A stretch of 64,000 bases of DNA from Aphanomyces cochlioides (taxonomy: Eukaryota > Oomycota > Saprolegniomycetes > Saprolegniales > Verrucalvaceae). The first letter of the stretch is position 1. Each line of letters begins with the position of its first letter. The position numbers and the translations under genes were made by a program. The notes below the pieces were generated by a model. That model was not told the DNA's origin and did no database searches. It saw only the letters and a list, made by a program, of their open reading frames with translations. This document shows positions 21,745-33,178 of this stretch, in pieces. Where the stretch lies: contig JAHQRK010000027.1 of the NCBI GenBank assembly GCA_019828595.1, positions 868,001-932,000 on the forward strand, in the 5' to 3' direction.

Positions 21745-23087
21745 ATGCAGAAAGATTCGTCCGATGGCCGCGCTGGCGGGACGAAGAAGAAGAGGCGGAA
21801 GGGACAAGCGCAGCGCATGGCAAACTACAGAATGGAAAAGAAAAAGGAGCTGGAGATGCTACAGCTGACGATCGGGAAGCTCGAGCAGATAAAACGCCAG
21901 ATGACGACAACTCGTGGCAGTGACGCAAGAATTCACGTCCTGCCGTGGCGAGAAGTTGCCACAGCACTCATGGAGAGCCTACGAGACTCCCATACAAGCC
22001 ACGATGAGCTTTTTACAGCAGTGCAGAAGACACACGATCTCATTCGAGATATGAAGCTGTGGGTTGCAGCCAATACCCGGATCCAGGTGAGAGCACTGAA
22101 GAAGAAAGTCACCTGGCTGTTCTGGTAGGCGAGTCCAAATCCAAGGCAGAGATCATGGCGGAATTTCTCATTGATGGCAAACCCAGAGTCCCGAAGACAA
22201 GGGAAGGAGTGGATCGTGCAGCAAATGTACTACAATGCCGACAACATGTTTGAACAGTACAAGTTTCCATCCATGGACTCAGAAGAAGTCATCGATTTGG
22301 ATCTTCAGATCAACGCCAATGCAGATTTTGGATATATGGGAGTCTTTCGCTCTCTAGAAGTCATGTCAATATCGTTGGAAGACTTCGTCTCGATTGTCAA
22401 GCAGACAATATTCTCCATCCAATTCTTCGTCCTTGATTACACGCCAGACATGCCCTTGGTAGCTCAATGCCGTGGTGCAATACGACTGACCTTGGTGGAA
22501 CTCTAGGCTCTCCTTGAAGTAGACGGCCGTACGATTCAAATCGCCATCGCTACCCCAAGGAGAGAATTTGTCAATATCTTGTTTGGTGAATTCCACACGG
22601 AGGATCGGTCCGTGGTTGTCATGCAGCAAATTCAACACGACGAAACATGCCAGCCATTGAACCATCGCCAGCGGAATCGCATGTCATGGTATCGTTTTTT
22701 ACCTTGTTTCTTGATGTGATCTTGAAATCCAGGTACGACGTTCGCCGCCTGCCGGGCAATCGCATCAAGCGACGACTTCTTGTCTTGGATTTGCCAGTAG
22801 AGTCGGAAGCTTTCCCCGTCGATTTGGATCAAGATGCTCGAGATCATGGATTGACGCTGTCAGGTGTTCCAGACCACTTGAAAGAATCACGTCTAGCTCG
22901 ACAAATGAAGCTCAATGCACTCAACAGAATTGAACAGGTATATCCCATCTTGCATTGGGACGTGACATCACGGCGTCGGCATAGAGCATTTCCCTCTTGG
23001 ATGGAATCGTGCAGTCTCAAGTCAAAGGCGAACCAAACACGGACGCTCCGTGGCATGCAGCAACAATGGAACGCGATTAGCTCGTGA
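21745..23087 (+). CDS. A5: bZIP-like/START-like family protein, intact
   Basis: Start at the ATG of MQKDSSDGRAGGTKKKRR. Exon 1: AQRMANYRMEKKKELEML, coiled coil, LPWREVATALMESLRDS, ending ANTRIQ|gtgaga. Exon 2 after 'gtag': SWRNFSLMANPESR, KEWIVQQMYYNADNMF. A 48-bp intron (CCCTTG|gtagct...ctag|GCT) leads in frame to exon 3: EFVNILFGEFHTED, VVVMQQIQHDET and QRNRMSW. The last intron splits the Trp codon; exon 4 has YDVRRLPGNRIKRRLLVLD and LDQDARDHGLTLSG and ends at 23087. The final 50 residues are unlike the other copies, so an additional small intron after NRIEQ (gtatat...cag) is possible. Head to tail with A6. Confidence 0.7.
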
Positions 23088-23714
23088 GTTTAGTGGACAT
23101 GACTGATCCATTAGATATAAGTCTTAGTGTGGGAGAATGACAGACAGCACCTTGCACGATCATGCACAAAGCGAGTACCTTCCTCTCAGATTGATCTACT
23201 TGGTGGATGCCTCTCGTCAGCAGTTTGGACCACCTTCACGTGCGCATGACGAGCGACGGCATGAAGGAAAAGTCGCTCAATGACAGCGCAGCAACAGAAA
23301 TATCGCCCATTACAACTGTCGTTCGTGGACGATCAACTCGCGTTGTCTTCTATTCCATCAGCGTTCTGCTTTTATCGCCTCTTGTCCTTGCCATCTCTGC
23401 GCAAATGCACCAGGATAGATATCATATCATATCTACACACTTGTTCTCCCCACAACAAGATTTCGTCGGCGTTGGAGCATGCCGAGGGAAACCGCAAACC
23501 CCCGACAGCTGGATTGCTCCCTTTGCTACGTAGTGTTGACGTGTCGTTGATCTTCCTCGAAGAGAATGGACAAAGAGCGTTAGCTATGGAAATGTGACTT
23601 AACATATAAGATCAGTGCTGTCGTCGTCGACGGGATGGCAACTAAACTGGGAAACTTGTCGTCTCCGTGTGATTCAGCTGTCATGTTCTCAAGCAGATCG
23701 GCATCCGTCACAAT
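23088..23714. other. No supported gene; spacer between A5 and A6
   Basis: Open frames on both strands near 23200-23600 show no domain or family feature. Part of the 5' flank of A6. Confidence 0.4.
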
Positions 23715-24993
23715 TAAAAGCACGCCAGACGATAGACAGCTCAGTTCTCCCTGATGAAGACGAGCAAGTCGAACTTGATCTTCCCTCTCTCGAGAAACTG
23801 GACAAAGTTCTCCGTCGACGGATCTATCAGATACCTGCGCAATATTCGCCGCACGTACCGCCACAGAGAGAAACAAGAACGACTCCAGCTCCTCGACACT
23901 GTGAGTGAACTGGAGGCCAAGCTACAATGCCTAAAACAGCCCAGAACGACGGTAGACACCGACGCAGACGACGGGGGACGAAAGTCGACATCGACTTTGA
24001 CATGGGAGGACGTTGCTGAAGCCATGCGGGAAGAAAATAGTCTCGCGGAACTTGAGAACAAGTTCCTCAAGCATGAAGTGGAGCGAGTCGTTGCATTTGG
24101 ACGGCAAATACAGCGATGGATCTTCATCCAGGTACATTTATCCATCCTTTCCGTCGGTCTGACTGCTTGGGTCACTCATAGAATGGTGCGAATCCAAAGG
24201 GCTCGTTGAAGTCAAGGGATCAACGCAAGGAGAAGCACATGCTGATCGAGAACATTCCTCGGCGCATCATGCAAGTTCCAACGTGGCGCGATACGACGCT
24301 CTTTGCCGATCCGGAGCTCCGCCAGCTTGGGAAGCAGTGGATCACGCAGCAAATGTACCACAACACGGATCGCATGTTCCAGTCGTACTGGTTTCCCCAG
24401 ATCGAGAGTCCATCCAGCTACATCTACGTCGACGCGGAATTCGACGAGAACACGTACAACCTCGTCTTCTGCAGGCAGTACGAAGATTCAACGCCATTTG
24501 AGCGGCTCTGCGAACTGTACCGACGGGAATTATGCGATCAATTGGCTGTCGAAGGCTCCACTCGCATTCGCGAGAACGTAAGTCGAAGAAGTCTCCTGGG
24601 TGGCTTGACATCCTTCCTTGCAGACTGTGAAGGAGCAGCAGGAACACACGATTCAACATCAAATGATAACGCGCGGCGGCGAGGTCATCAACTTGGTCTG
24701 CGGGGAATTCCACGAAGAAGGGCGGAGTCTCTTTGTCGCGCAGCAAATCATCGACGACGAATTGTTTCTCCATGACCATCGCATTTGACATCCGCGCCAT
24801 GCCGAATGGCACATGCAAGAAGCGCCTGTTGTGCTACCAGACGCACTGCTTCACCAAGACGGAAAGTGCCGTCCCGCTCGCCGTCGAAGTTTCCACGTGG
24901 GGACTCCAATTCGCCCCCGGCATGTCCGACGAGAAGAAAGCCATGGCGTACAAGAAATGGCTCGAGAGCCAACTTCAGTATGCTCTTGAATAA
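23715..24993 (+). pseudogene. A6: bZIP-like/START-like copy with several lesions
   Basis: The N-terminus homologous to A7 (EDEQVELDLPSLEKLDKVLR) has no ATG in frame. After RRRIY a 7-base insertion (around 23828) shifts the frame before RYLRNIRRTYRHREKQER; an ATG at 23754 in the second frame could only start a protein lacking the normal N-terminus. Exon 2 is well kept: VPTWRDTTLFADPELRQLGK and QWITQQMYHNTDRMF. Exon 3 has EVINLVCGEF and SLFVAQQIIDDEL, then HDHRI and a stop: the end of exon 3, the whole third intron and the start of exon 4 are deleted, so IRAMPNGTCKKRLLCY follows in another frame. Close inverted relative of A7, with which it is convergent. Confidence 0.72.
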
Positions 24994-25147
24994 ACTTCAT
25001 CTTGTTTCCTCCTGAAGAACGCCGTCAACTGATCCCCTCGATGGTGTCCAGCCCCCACACAACTCCATGATGGCATTGTAGATCGTTAGTTTGCTTGGCC
25101 GTCGTTCGTCGGCTTGGATATTGTACATGACGCAGCGGCACTTGACG

Positions 25148-26478
25148 TCATAAGGCATGCTGGAGTTGGTTTTCTAAGTACCGTTTGAATGTGATGGCCT
25201 TGGCTTCGTATTTCATCTCGGCGGCGAGGTACAAGCCCCACATTGCGACTTCTTCCTCGAGGGGGACCGCGCCGTCGGCTTTTGTAAAGCTCTGCGACTG
25301 AAAGCAGATCAAGCGCTTCTTGGTCGTTCCATCCGGCATCCGTCGCACGTCAATCCTACCATCTCGTCGCATCTTGATTCTTTTCAATGAGAGGCGTACC
25401 ACGACATGCGATTCTGTAGTTGGTTATCATGGACGAGAAGTTCGTCGTCGATGATCTGCTGCACGACAAAGAGACTCCGCCCTTCCTCGCGGTATTCACT
25501 GCAGACCAAGTTGATCCATTCGTCTCCCGCGTTGTCATCTGATGGAGCGTCGTGAGTTCGTCCTGCTCTTTGATGGTCTAGACAGAGAGCATGAGCACGG
25601 CTACAACGGCGTGCGTACATTGATTAGAGTGCGAACAGGCCCTTCGACGGCCAACTCGTCGCACAATTGATAGCGGTACAAGTCGCAGACGACGTCAAAG
25701 TCCCTGGAATCGCCATACTGCCGGCACAGCACGGCGTCGTACTTGACGTCGTCGTACTCAAAGTTGATATAGAAGCAAGGCGTGTCGCTCTCAAACGGCG
25801 GAAACGAGAACGTCTGGTACATGCGCTCCGTGTTGTGAAACATTTGCTGCGTGATCCACTGCTTGCCCATCTTCCTCAGGGAAGGTTCGGCAAAGAGCGT
25901 CGTATTGTGCCACGACGGCAGCGCTCGGATCCGCCTTGGGACGTTTTCAGCACTCAATTGAGCCCAGAGATGCACCAAGTCCATGTTGATCTGTCGTGGC
26001 AAGTTCTTTCCTCTCTTGGATCGGACGGCTGTATGCTGGGGAGCTACATATCAGTTGACGGAGCATCTAGGAGACAAACCTGTGCGGCGACCCATTTCTG
26101 CATGCTCTCCCCGAGGGATTTATACTTTGCAATGTTATGTTTCAACGAGGAATTCTCCGCGACGACGGCGTTCTTCTCGTCAGCGAGAGTCTCGGCGACA
26201 ATCTCCCACGACAGCAACGACTTTGGTGTGTCTTCTGTCTGGGACTTGTTGCTTGGCGTCTGGAGCTTTTTCAGCTGAGCTTCCAAGTCGGCCACTTTGT
26301 CCATGAGCTCGAATCGTTCCTGCTTTTCATTGCGGCGGTACACTCTGCGAATATTGCTGAGGTAGATCCGACGACGGAGCACGCTGTCGACCTTTTCAAG
26401 CAACGCCATGTCAATATCGCCGTCGTCTTCGCTGCAAAGGACCATGCCTTGCGTCTGGAGCTCTCGCCGCACTGGCAT
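25148..26478 (-). pseudogene. A7: bZIP-like/START-like copy with one single-base frameshift
   Basis: Start at the ATG of MPVRRELQTQGMVLC. Exon 1: EKVDSVLRRRIYLSNIRRV, coiled coil, LLSWEIVAETLADEKNA. Exon 2: LPSWHNTTLFAEPSLRKMGK and QWITQQMFHNTERMY. Exon 3 begins TIKEQDELTTLHQMTTRE, but a single missing base after CGGGAG throws the remainder (DEWINLVCSEYREE, SLFVVQQIIDDEL, LQNRMSW) into another frame. Exon 4 is normal: IDVRRMPDGTTKKRLICF, GAVPLEEEVAMWG, ending NQLQHAL. Everything except that one base looks functional, so a sequencing error is a real alternative. Confidence 0.68.
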
Positions 26479-28184
26479 CTCTTCCTCAGAAGCCAGCCAA
26501 GTGCCCAAGTGGGATGCCAATCGACGTCCAAGTCTGGTCCTGGCGATGGACTTGGCCCAAAGTGATACAAAATCCACTTTTCGTAACAAACCGATACAGG
26601 ACTCATGACCAAATTGGACTTAATTAAGGAAAAAATTGCTTGAATAGTATAAAGTTTGAGAGGAATTCTACGATTAAGAGCTCAAGGCATAGAAGCTCGA
26701 AAATGGATAGTAGATGAGAGGAAGCTGCTTCCACGTGCAGCATTCGAGCATTCCTATTTTGAGTGTCGAGCATGCGAATGGGAAGACTTTTAATAGGCTA
26801 CGTCGATTGAATGGAGGGGTGTGTATAGGCATGGTAGGTTGATTGCATCAAGTTGTGGAGCTTTCTGATACAATGTGCATCAATTGGATCGATCTTTCAA
26901 AAGAAATAGCATATCTTTTCGCTTGAAGGCATAGCAATAATGCTGCAAGTTTGACAAAGCTTAAGTGCTCATTGCCACGCAGAATCCGCTAAAATTGACC
27001 AAATGCATCAGACCAAATTACCCCCACATGCATTCTAATGCGATAGATTTGCGATAGATTTGACAAATGGATCTGACTTGCGAGTATTTGCAACTCGTGG
27101 CAAGGTCGATCAAACATTAAGCTGGCCACCTTGAGGTAACGTTAGGTATAATCGACCACCATCGTCGGCGACAGAATGAGAGTACATGTATGTTGATTGA
27201 CAACGAATATAAAGTTTAGCAGGTTTCCTTAATAAAGACAGGACCTGTTTGAAAGTTGACATGCGAATTTTGATGTTGAAATTTCGTCAAGCGACGACTT
27301 CTGTGAGTTGAAGCGGTCTCTCTGAGGCAATGGAATGAAATCTCGAGACGACGATCTAGCACAGAAGCGGCTACGGTCAGAAGCACACGATGGCTTGTGC
27401 ATGGTAGTATGGAGTTTGATCCACTTTCGATTACACAGGTCTGACGATCTTCCAATGATGGAAATGCCATCGCAATGCATTATGATTGAGAGACGCAGTC
27501 ATAGCCGACGAGAGTCAACCTGCTTCTCGTTTAAAGGTGAAAGGTAATGCTAGAATAATCCTGTTTGCAAAGAGTTCACCGTCAGAAGTTGGATGGATTG
27601 AGAGAGAGGATATGGCTGGTGACGCAATGGATAATTTCTGACGTTTTGCCATGCATCTCTCAGTGCATACTCTCAAGAAATGTCAGATTGCAGCCATGAC
27701 GACGTGCAACACTTCTCTTGCGACCCCCTGCTGACGTGAGCTCGATGTTCTCATCAGCGTGACTTTGACAAGAGTTTCGATTGTTCGTGACGCGGTTCGG
27801 GCATTCTTGCATGAAGAAACTCCCATCCTTCTAGAGCCAACAGCAGGAGGGAGCTAGAACTCTCGTCTTTCATCGATCCTGATGCTGGCAACACTTGGTG
27901 CTGAACAATTTTATCAAGACGGGAAGCACACCGAACTTTCAACGTGCATTACTCACAATGGGTTTGGCAGGATTGCTTTTGGGTGCCCACTGGTCACCAA
28001 GCATTCGTTGTTCGCCAAATCTTGTGGGCATGACAGCGCTAGGCGACCCTCTTTCCCTTTGGCTTGTTGGAGGCCACTGCTTGGCCTGCTTGATCCCTTC
28101 CATTTCGGCGACATCATGTTGCGCCGAGCTATGCTATAAGATTGCGCAATCGACCTCATACTGATCGAATGAAGACCTGAACGA
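26479..28184. other. No supported gene
   Basis: About 1.7 kb between A7 and the hAT element. Several open frames of 60-90 codons overlap on both strands, none with a recognisable feature. Confidence 0.4.
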
Positions 28185-28192
28185 CCCGTGAG

Positions 28193-30290
28193 CAGAGTTG
28201 TTGTACGTTACTGTACGGAAATATATATCGTAATTCGTACGACGATACAATATCGTAAATACGATATACGATAATATTATCGTACGTAATACGATAATAC
28301 GTTACGTACGAAATTAACAGTTGTTCTTTACGTGTTGCATCTCAGCAACATTATCGCATCAACGATGTCAGCCTTCATCCTCGACCGACGCTCACTCAGG
28401 ATGTACCTGAGGCCACTGAATGTTCTTTCGACGCTTACTTGAGTTGTTGGCAGTGCTATGGCTGTGAGAGCGATGGATCGCACATCTTCGTCGGGATATC
28501 CACACCAGTACTTGACGATGTCGCCATCTCTTGGAAATCTCGTCCCACTCAGAGCCGCCTCGAGTCGTTGCTCCAACCCGCTGCCAGACCTGGCAATCTC
28601 CTCAACGGCATCGGCTTCACGCAGAATAATTTCAATTGCGTCTCCGTCGGCATTAGCATTGGTGTCGCCAGAATTGAATGATTCATTGGATTCAGCCAAT
28701 TTGATCGAGTCATAGACTGAACGATTACAAAAGCACAGACTGTTCCAAATCGCAATCAGTTGCTTCATGCCAGATAGCCTTTGATCCTTGGAAAGTAGCA
28801 CTTGATACCTCAAATCAACCAGCACTGCTGCCAAAAAGGCATCACTTGTCAGAATCATGTCTTCGCGCAAAATCATAGTCTCGACGAGTTTAGATGCTAG
28901 GGTTGTTTCCTGATTCTGTAGACTGCGTTTTGTCACAAGCCATTCAGCGTAGAAGTCCCCAGCCAACATCTCTCTCGCTTGTTACTTCCGCGTACAACGT
29001 CGAGCTGGCTCCAGTGATGCCCATATGTCACCAATTTTTGACCATTCTTCGTTCGTTACAACGAGTGCGTCGTGAGCGGCAAACACTTGGTTAAGTGTCT
29101 GGCGTATGAGATAACTTGATTGGAGCATGTCGAACGTGGAGCCTCATCTTGTCACCACATCGAGCAAGGGCAAGTCAACCATTCGTTCGACAAAAATTTG
29201 TCGTACAGCCACAGTTTGGCATTTTTTGACAATTGATTGTATATTTGTGAGGAGCATCATATCAATTTCTGCTTCCATGGCTGCAGCAACTGCTAATTGA
29301 AACGAGTGCATAGCGCAACGCACCCCACGACCACCACTGAGAGCATTGTTCCAATCTTCAAGAAATAGGTCGTCCTCGTCTTCTTCATTTTCGTCCATCT
29401 CAATATGCCTGTCGATCAGTTCACCCAATTTCACCACGTTGCTACCGTTGTCTGTGGTAATCGAGTATATTTGGCTCTCGTTTATCTTGAAAGCCCCCAA
29501 ACATGACTTCATGGCGTCGTATATTGCAGTCGATGTTGCACGTCCAAATAATTCATGCACAAACAATGTTTTTGAGACAATTTCGCAGGATTTGATGTCA
29601 ATCATTTGCATGTTGACGCCGAGGAAATGGCGCCTCTTGCGTGTACATAAATCCAACTTGATAGAGATCAATCGATCTCTAACAAGATAGCCAATCTCTT
29701 CACGTTTTTTGTTTGAAGCATCAAGAACCATTTGTCGAAGCACTGGACGGTTCAGAGACAAGTTCATTGCTGAGCATATTGGACGCATCAATTTGGCAAG
29801 GCTTGGTTGCTCAAATGCCGAAAGAGGCAGACCATGCTTTGTGACAGCTTGGAGGGCGGCAGTTTCCACTTCTTTCTTTGACAAAGCATACTTGATGACG
29901 ACTTCCACTTCTTCCTGCTGCTCGTGCCGGGAGACAAAGTCGTCCATTGACATTGCTGGTCGCTTAGGTGATGATGACAACACAACATCAGCGTGCTTCT
30001 TGCTCAAATGATTCTTGAGGACATTCACATGCACACTCGCAGATTTCGAAACATGCTTGAATTCGCACAGAGAGCATTCAGCAGTATTCCCTTCAACCAT
30101 CGTACTCTCGCTTTCGCCCCATGAATCTCTGGCGTGTGTCATCCAGTGGTGAATACAGTGAAACGGTATTCCGGAAAGACTTATCGTACGGAATGATTTT
30201 ACCAAAAAGCTTATCGTAACGTAATACGAAATGCAATAACGTAAAGTAAAACGGTATTGCTACGGAAAATATCGTATTTCAACAACTCTG
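28193..30290 (-). mobile_element. Complete hAT transposon with 8-bp target duplication
   Basis: Both termini are CAGAGTTGTTG in inverted orientation (28193 and 30290). The element is flanked by CCCGTGAG at 28185-28192 and 30291-30298, a perfect 8-bp duplication, the hallmark of hAT insertion. Both subterminal regions (28200-28310 and 30175-30275) are packed with short TATCGTA/TACGATA words in both orientations, presumably transposase-binding sites. Total 2098 bp. The perfect duplication suggests a fairly recent insertion. Confidence 0.9.
28328..30142 (-). pseudogene. hAT transposase, one frame with two nonsense codons
   Basis: From the ATG at 30142 the frame runs to the natural stop at 28328, interrupted only by TGA at 29144 (where TRWGSTFDML would be expected) and TAA near 28984. 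Domains in order: BED-type zinc finger (AECSLCEFKH ... HLSKKHAD), a helical segment, a DDE region with YSITTDNGSNVVKLGEL, CAMHSFQLAVAAA, and the C-terminal dimerisation region (ALTAIALPTTQVSVERTFSG, LRYILSERRSRM). With no frameshift in 605 codons, decay is very recent; inactivation by two point changes is the likely story. Sequencing error at both is less likely but possible. Confidence 0.88.
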
Positions 30291-30493
30291 CCCGTGAGTC
30301 GCTTTTCTCATTCATCCTCATGTTGCTTTATTTCATGCGCGCGCCGAGAGGAACCGCGTGGGGCCATGAAACCGACTCTACAGAATTCGTGGATAGGAAT
30401 ATATTGATCACTTTAGCGTCCTTTTAGTATCACTTTAGTGCCATTTCTTGCACATTGTGATATTTTCCCCCATGTCATTTGTCACAACTCAAC

Positions 30494-31684
30494 ATGAACC
30501 CATGCAACAACGTCGATGGCGACTCATCAGACAAGGCGGCGGTTGCACGGCGGAAGTACTTTCAATGCAAGCAGCGGGAGTACCGTCACCGACTCAAGAA
30601 CGAGAGAGCTGATCTTCTCGAAGCGCTTGCTCGTATGCAAGGCCAATTGTCCAAACTACCACCGACGAAACTCGTGAGCGACGATGGAAAGCTGTCATGG
30701 AGAGTCGTTGCAGCAGTGTTTCAAGAAGAAAGCAAGCAATCCAAAGAGAATCTTAACCGTCTGCAAGACCTTGTCGACTCGAACTCGTCATTGATATTCG
30801 AAATCATGCGATTTCTACGAGCGTGCAGACCTCGACCTGTACTTTCCGTCATGCGATACTGAAGCTAATTTGTTCAAGTAGGTCCCGATCATCTCGGACG
30901 AGCAACCGATGGATCATAATGTGACTTTAATGGCAAATGGCGCCGCTCGTCTCCATGCAAAACAATGGCTCGTTCAGCAACTTTACCACAACACATCTCG
31001 GATCTTCCACAACTTTCCAGCGACCGACTCTTCAGATGAATTCACCCAAATCAGAGCGGAATGCTCCGGCCCTTGGGTTCATATCGTTGAGAGGACACAG
31101 ATTCTATTTCCATACCCCCTAGAAGACATTAAGCGATTCTTTCTCCATCCTCCAAGCCAACAAAACATTTGCTTAACAGACGAGGTAACCTTGAACGCAC
31201 TGCAACTCTCACAATGGCGGTCAGATCGACGTCGAGCGAGACGGAAACACAGTGCTGACCCATGGCAGGTTTAACGACGCGGTCGGTTGGCATCTCCTCC
31301 AGGGCTATTTCTTCGAAGCCGATCGATTTGTCGTAGTCCACCGTCATATATACGACGACGAAGCTGTTGAAGGCAGTGGCGATCCAGATTATCACGAAAT
31401 GGAGTGGTGCGCGTGAAAAATTGATATGAACAAGTAGTTATCGCCATGATAGGTTTGATGTTCGTCGGATCTCTCCAACACAATCTCTCGTTCGGAACAT
31501 TGGGCACCGGGCCATGCTGGTTAAAGACATGAAAAAGTTCGCTCAAGAGAAGGGAGTGACCGTGACAACTCACGATAAAAAGACGACGGAGCGCCAAGTC
31601 GAAGCGTTTTCCCACCAACTTGCAACGAACTTCCAGACCAACATGGCAAACATGATGGTAGATTGCAAATCATCCACGGAATAG
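30494..31684 (+). CDS. B1: bZIP-like/START-like family protein, intact
   Basis: Exons 30494-30838, 30882-31184, 31225-31406 and 31453-31684 give 353 residues in one frame. Start is the first ATG in frame (MNPCNNVDGDSSDKAAV). Exon 1: RRKYFQCKQREYRHRLKNER (basic), leucine-containing helix, GKLSWRVVAAVFQEESKQS, then MRFLRACRPRP. Exon 2: VTLMANGAARLHAKQWLVQQ, LYHNTSRIFHNFP, DIKRFFLHPPSQ. Exon 3: IDVERDGNTVLTHG, WHLLQGYFFEADRFVVVHR, YHEMEW. Exon 4: FDVRRISPTQSLVRNIGHR and a final amphipathic helix. This is my reference structure for subfamily B. Convergent with B2; the stops are 66 bp apart. Confidence 0.78.
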
Positions 31685-31750
31685 AAGAGTTCCCGAAATT
31701 CTTGCTTCGCCTCTAAAAGCGATGGCTATTTGAAGGGATGACGGACGAAA

Positions 31751-32941
31751 CTACGTCGAGCGACTCAAAGTTTTCGCCAGCTGGTCCATCAATTGTTGCT
31801 GAGATTCCCACATGAGGCGCTTCTCAAAGGTCGACACTTCTTGCTCGATGGATTGTGCATCTTGGGATGAAATGTCGACGCCCACGTCCTTGGCGAAGAC
31901 TTTGGCAAAGTTTATCAGCATCGTCTTATGCCAGAGGAATCGCAGCACGGAGCGAGTTGGCGAGATGCGACGTACGTCAATCCTATCCAGATATGAACAC
32001 AACTTGTTGGAGGCGACTGCCGCCGTACCATTCCATCTCGTGAAAGTTTGGATTGCCATGGCTCGGACCGGCTTCGTCATTGTTGAGATGTCGGATCACA
32101 AAGATGAATCGATCAGCTTCGTGAAAGTGGCCTTGGAGAAGATGCCATGGGTATTTCTCCTCAAGCATGCGGCGGGCCAGGACTGTGTTTCCATCGCGTT
32201 CAACATCGAGCTAGTCGTGAGATCGTTGAACGAAGCTGTTACGTTGAGTGGCATTTACCTCGTCGGCGAAGCAGATGAGCTTTTGGCTGTCAGGATGAAG
32301 GAAGAGCTGCTTGATGTCTTCGAGCGCGTATGGCCATGTAACTTGACACGACTCGGAAATGTGGATCCAAGGGCCTGCGCATTCAGCTGTGCATTCCACA
32401 AATTCATCGGATGCATCCAAAGCTGGAAAGGTGGAGAAAGCTCGATCTGTATTGAAATAAAGCTGCTGAACGAGCCATTGCTTGGTGTGCCCGCGAGCTT
32501 CGGCATGAGCCGTGAGCGTTATATCGTGGTAGAGAGGCTGGACACATGAGATCGACGCCATCTACATTCATAAGTGACGTTGCAGTGCCATGAACAGACA
32601 AACCGTACGGGACATGGGAGGCAAGCTCGAAGCATCTCGTATATCAGCGCCATATTCCTTCGTACACGATCTTCCAAACTCTGTCCATCGTCCTGGGAGC
32701 GTCTTGTTTCCTCTTGAAACACCGAAGCAACCACTTGCCACGACAGCTTGCCATGCTTGCCGACGAGTTTGATGTGGGAAAGATTGGATGCCTGCGCTTG
32801 AAGACAAACCAGCTCGTCAAGCAGTCTTGTGCGCTCGCTCTTAATACGGCGACGATAGTCTCTCTGCCTGCGGACAGCGCGTTTTCGACGAGCATCCAGA
32901 GCAGTTGAAGCAGCTTGATGCATGTACCCAATCGAGTGCAT
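31751..32941 (-). CDS. B2: bZIP-like/START-like family protein, intact
   Basis: Start at 32941 (MHSIGYMHQAASTALDA); the second Met is also possible. Exon 1: RRQRDYRRRIKSERTRLLDE, GKLSWQVVASVFQEE, then MLRACLPCP, two residues shorter than the usual MMRFLRACRPRP. Intron gtacgg...gtag. Exon 2: HDITLTAHAEARGHTKQWLV, QQLYFNTDRAFSTFP, SQKLICFADE. Exon 3: RRMLEEKYPWHLLQGHFHEA, FVIRHLNNDEA, FHEMEW. Exon 4: IDVRRISPTRSVLRFLWHK, ending LSRST. Intron positions match B1. No lesion seen. Confidence 0.75.
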
Positions 32942-33178
32942 CCAACAAAGAATACACCCATGTCAACACTGCAACCCACAGCTACCTCGACGCCATCAAG
33001 CTCAAGCTGTGCTGTATCGGCATGCATGAATACTCCTGAAGGGAACACCATGACCAGTGCGCCGTGTGAAAACCGAGCGACTGACCTGACGCCTCCTGAA
33101 GCCACGAACATCAACAGCATGGAGTGAAGTTCAGTCGAAGGCACAGATAGCAATGAGCCAAGAAGAGAAAGATTGGCA

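Noticed and set aside
31812..32549. 245-codon open frame on the plus strand
   Set aside because: Antisense shadow of exons 2-4 of B2; the same type of shadow appears opposite B3, B5 and B7.
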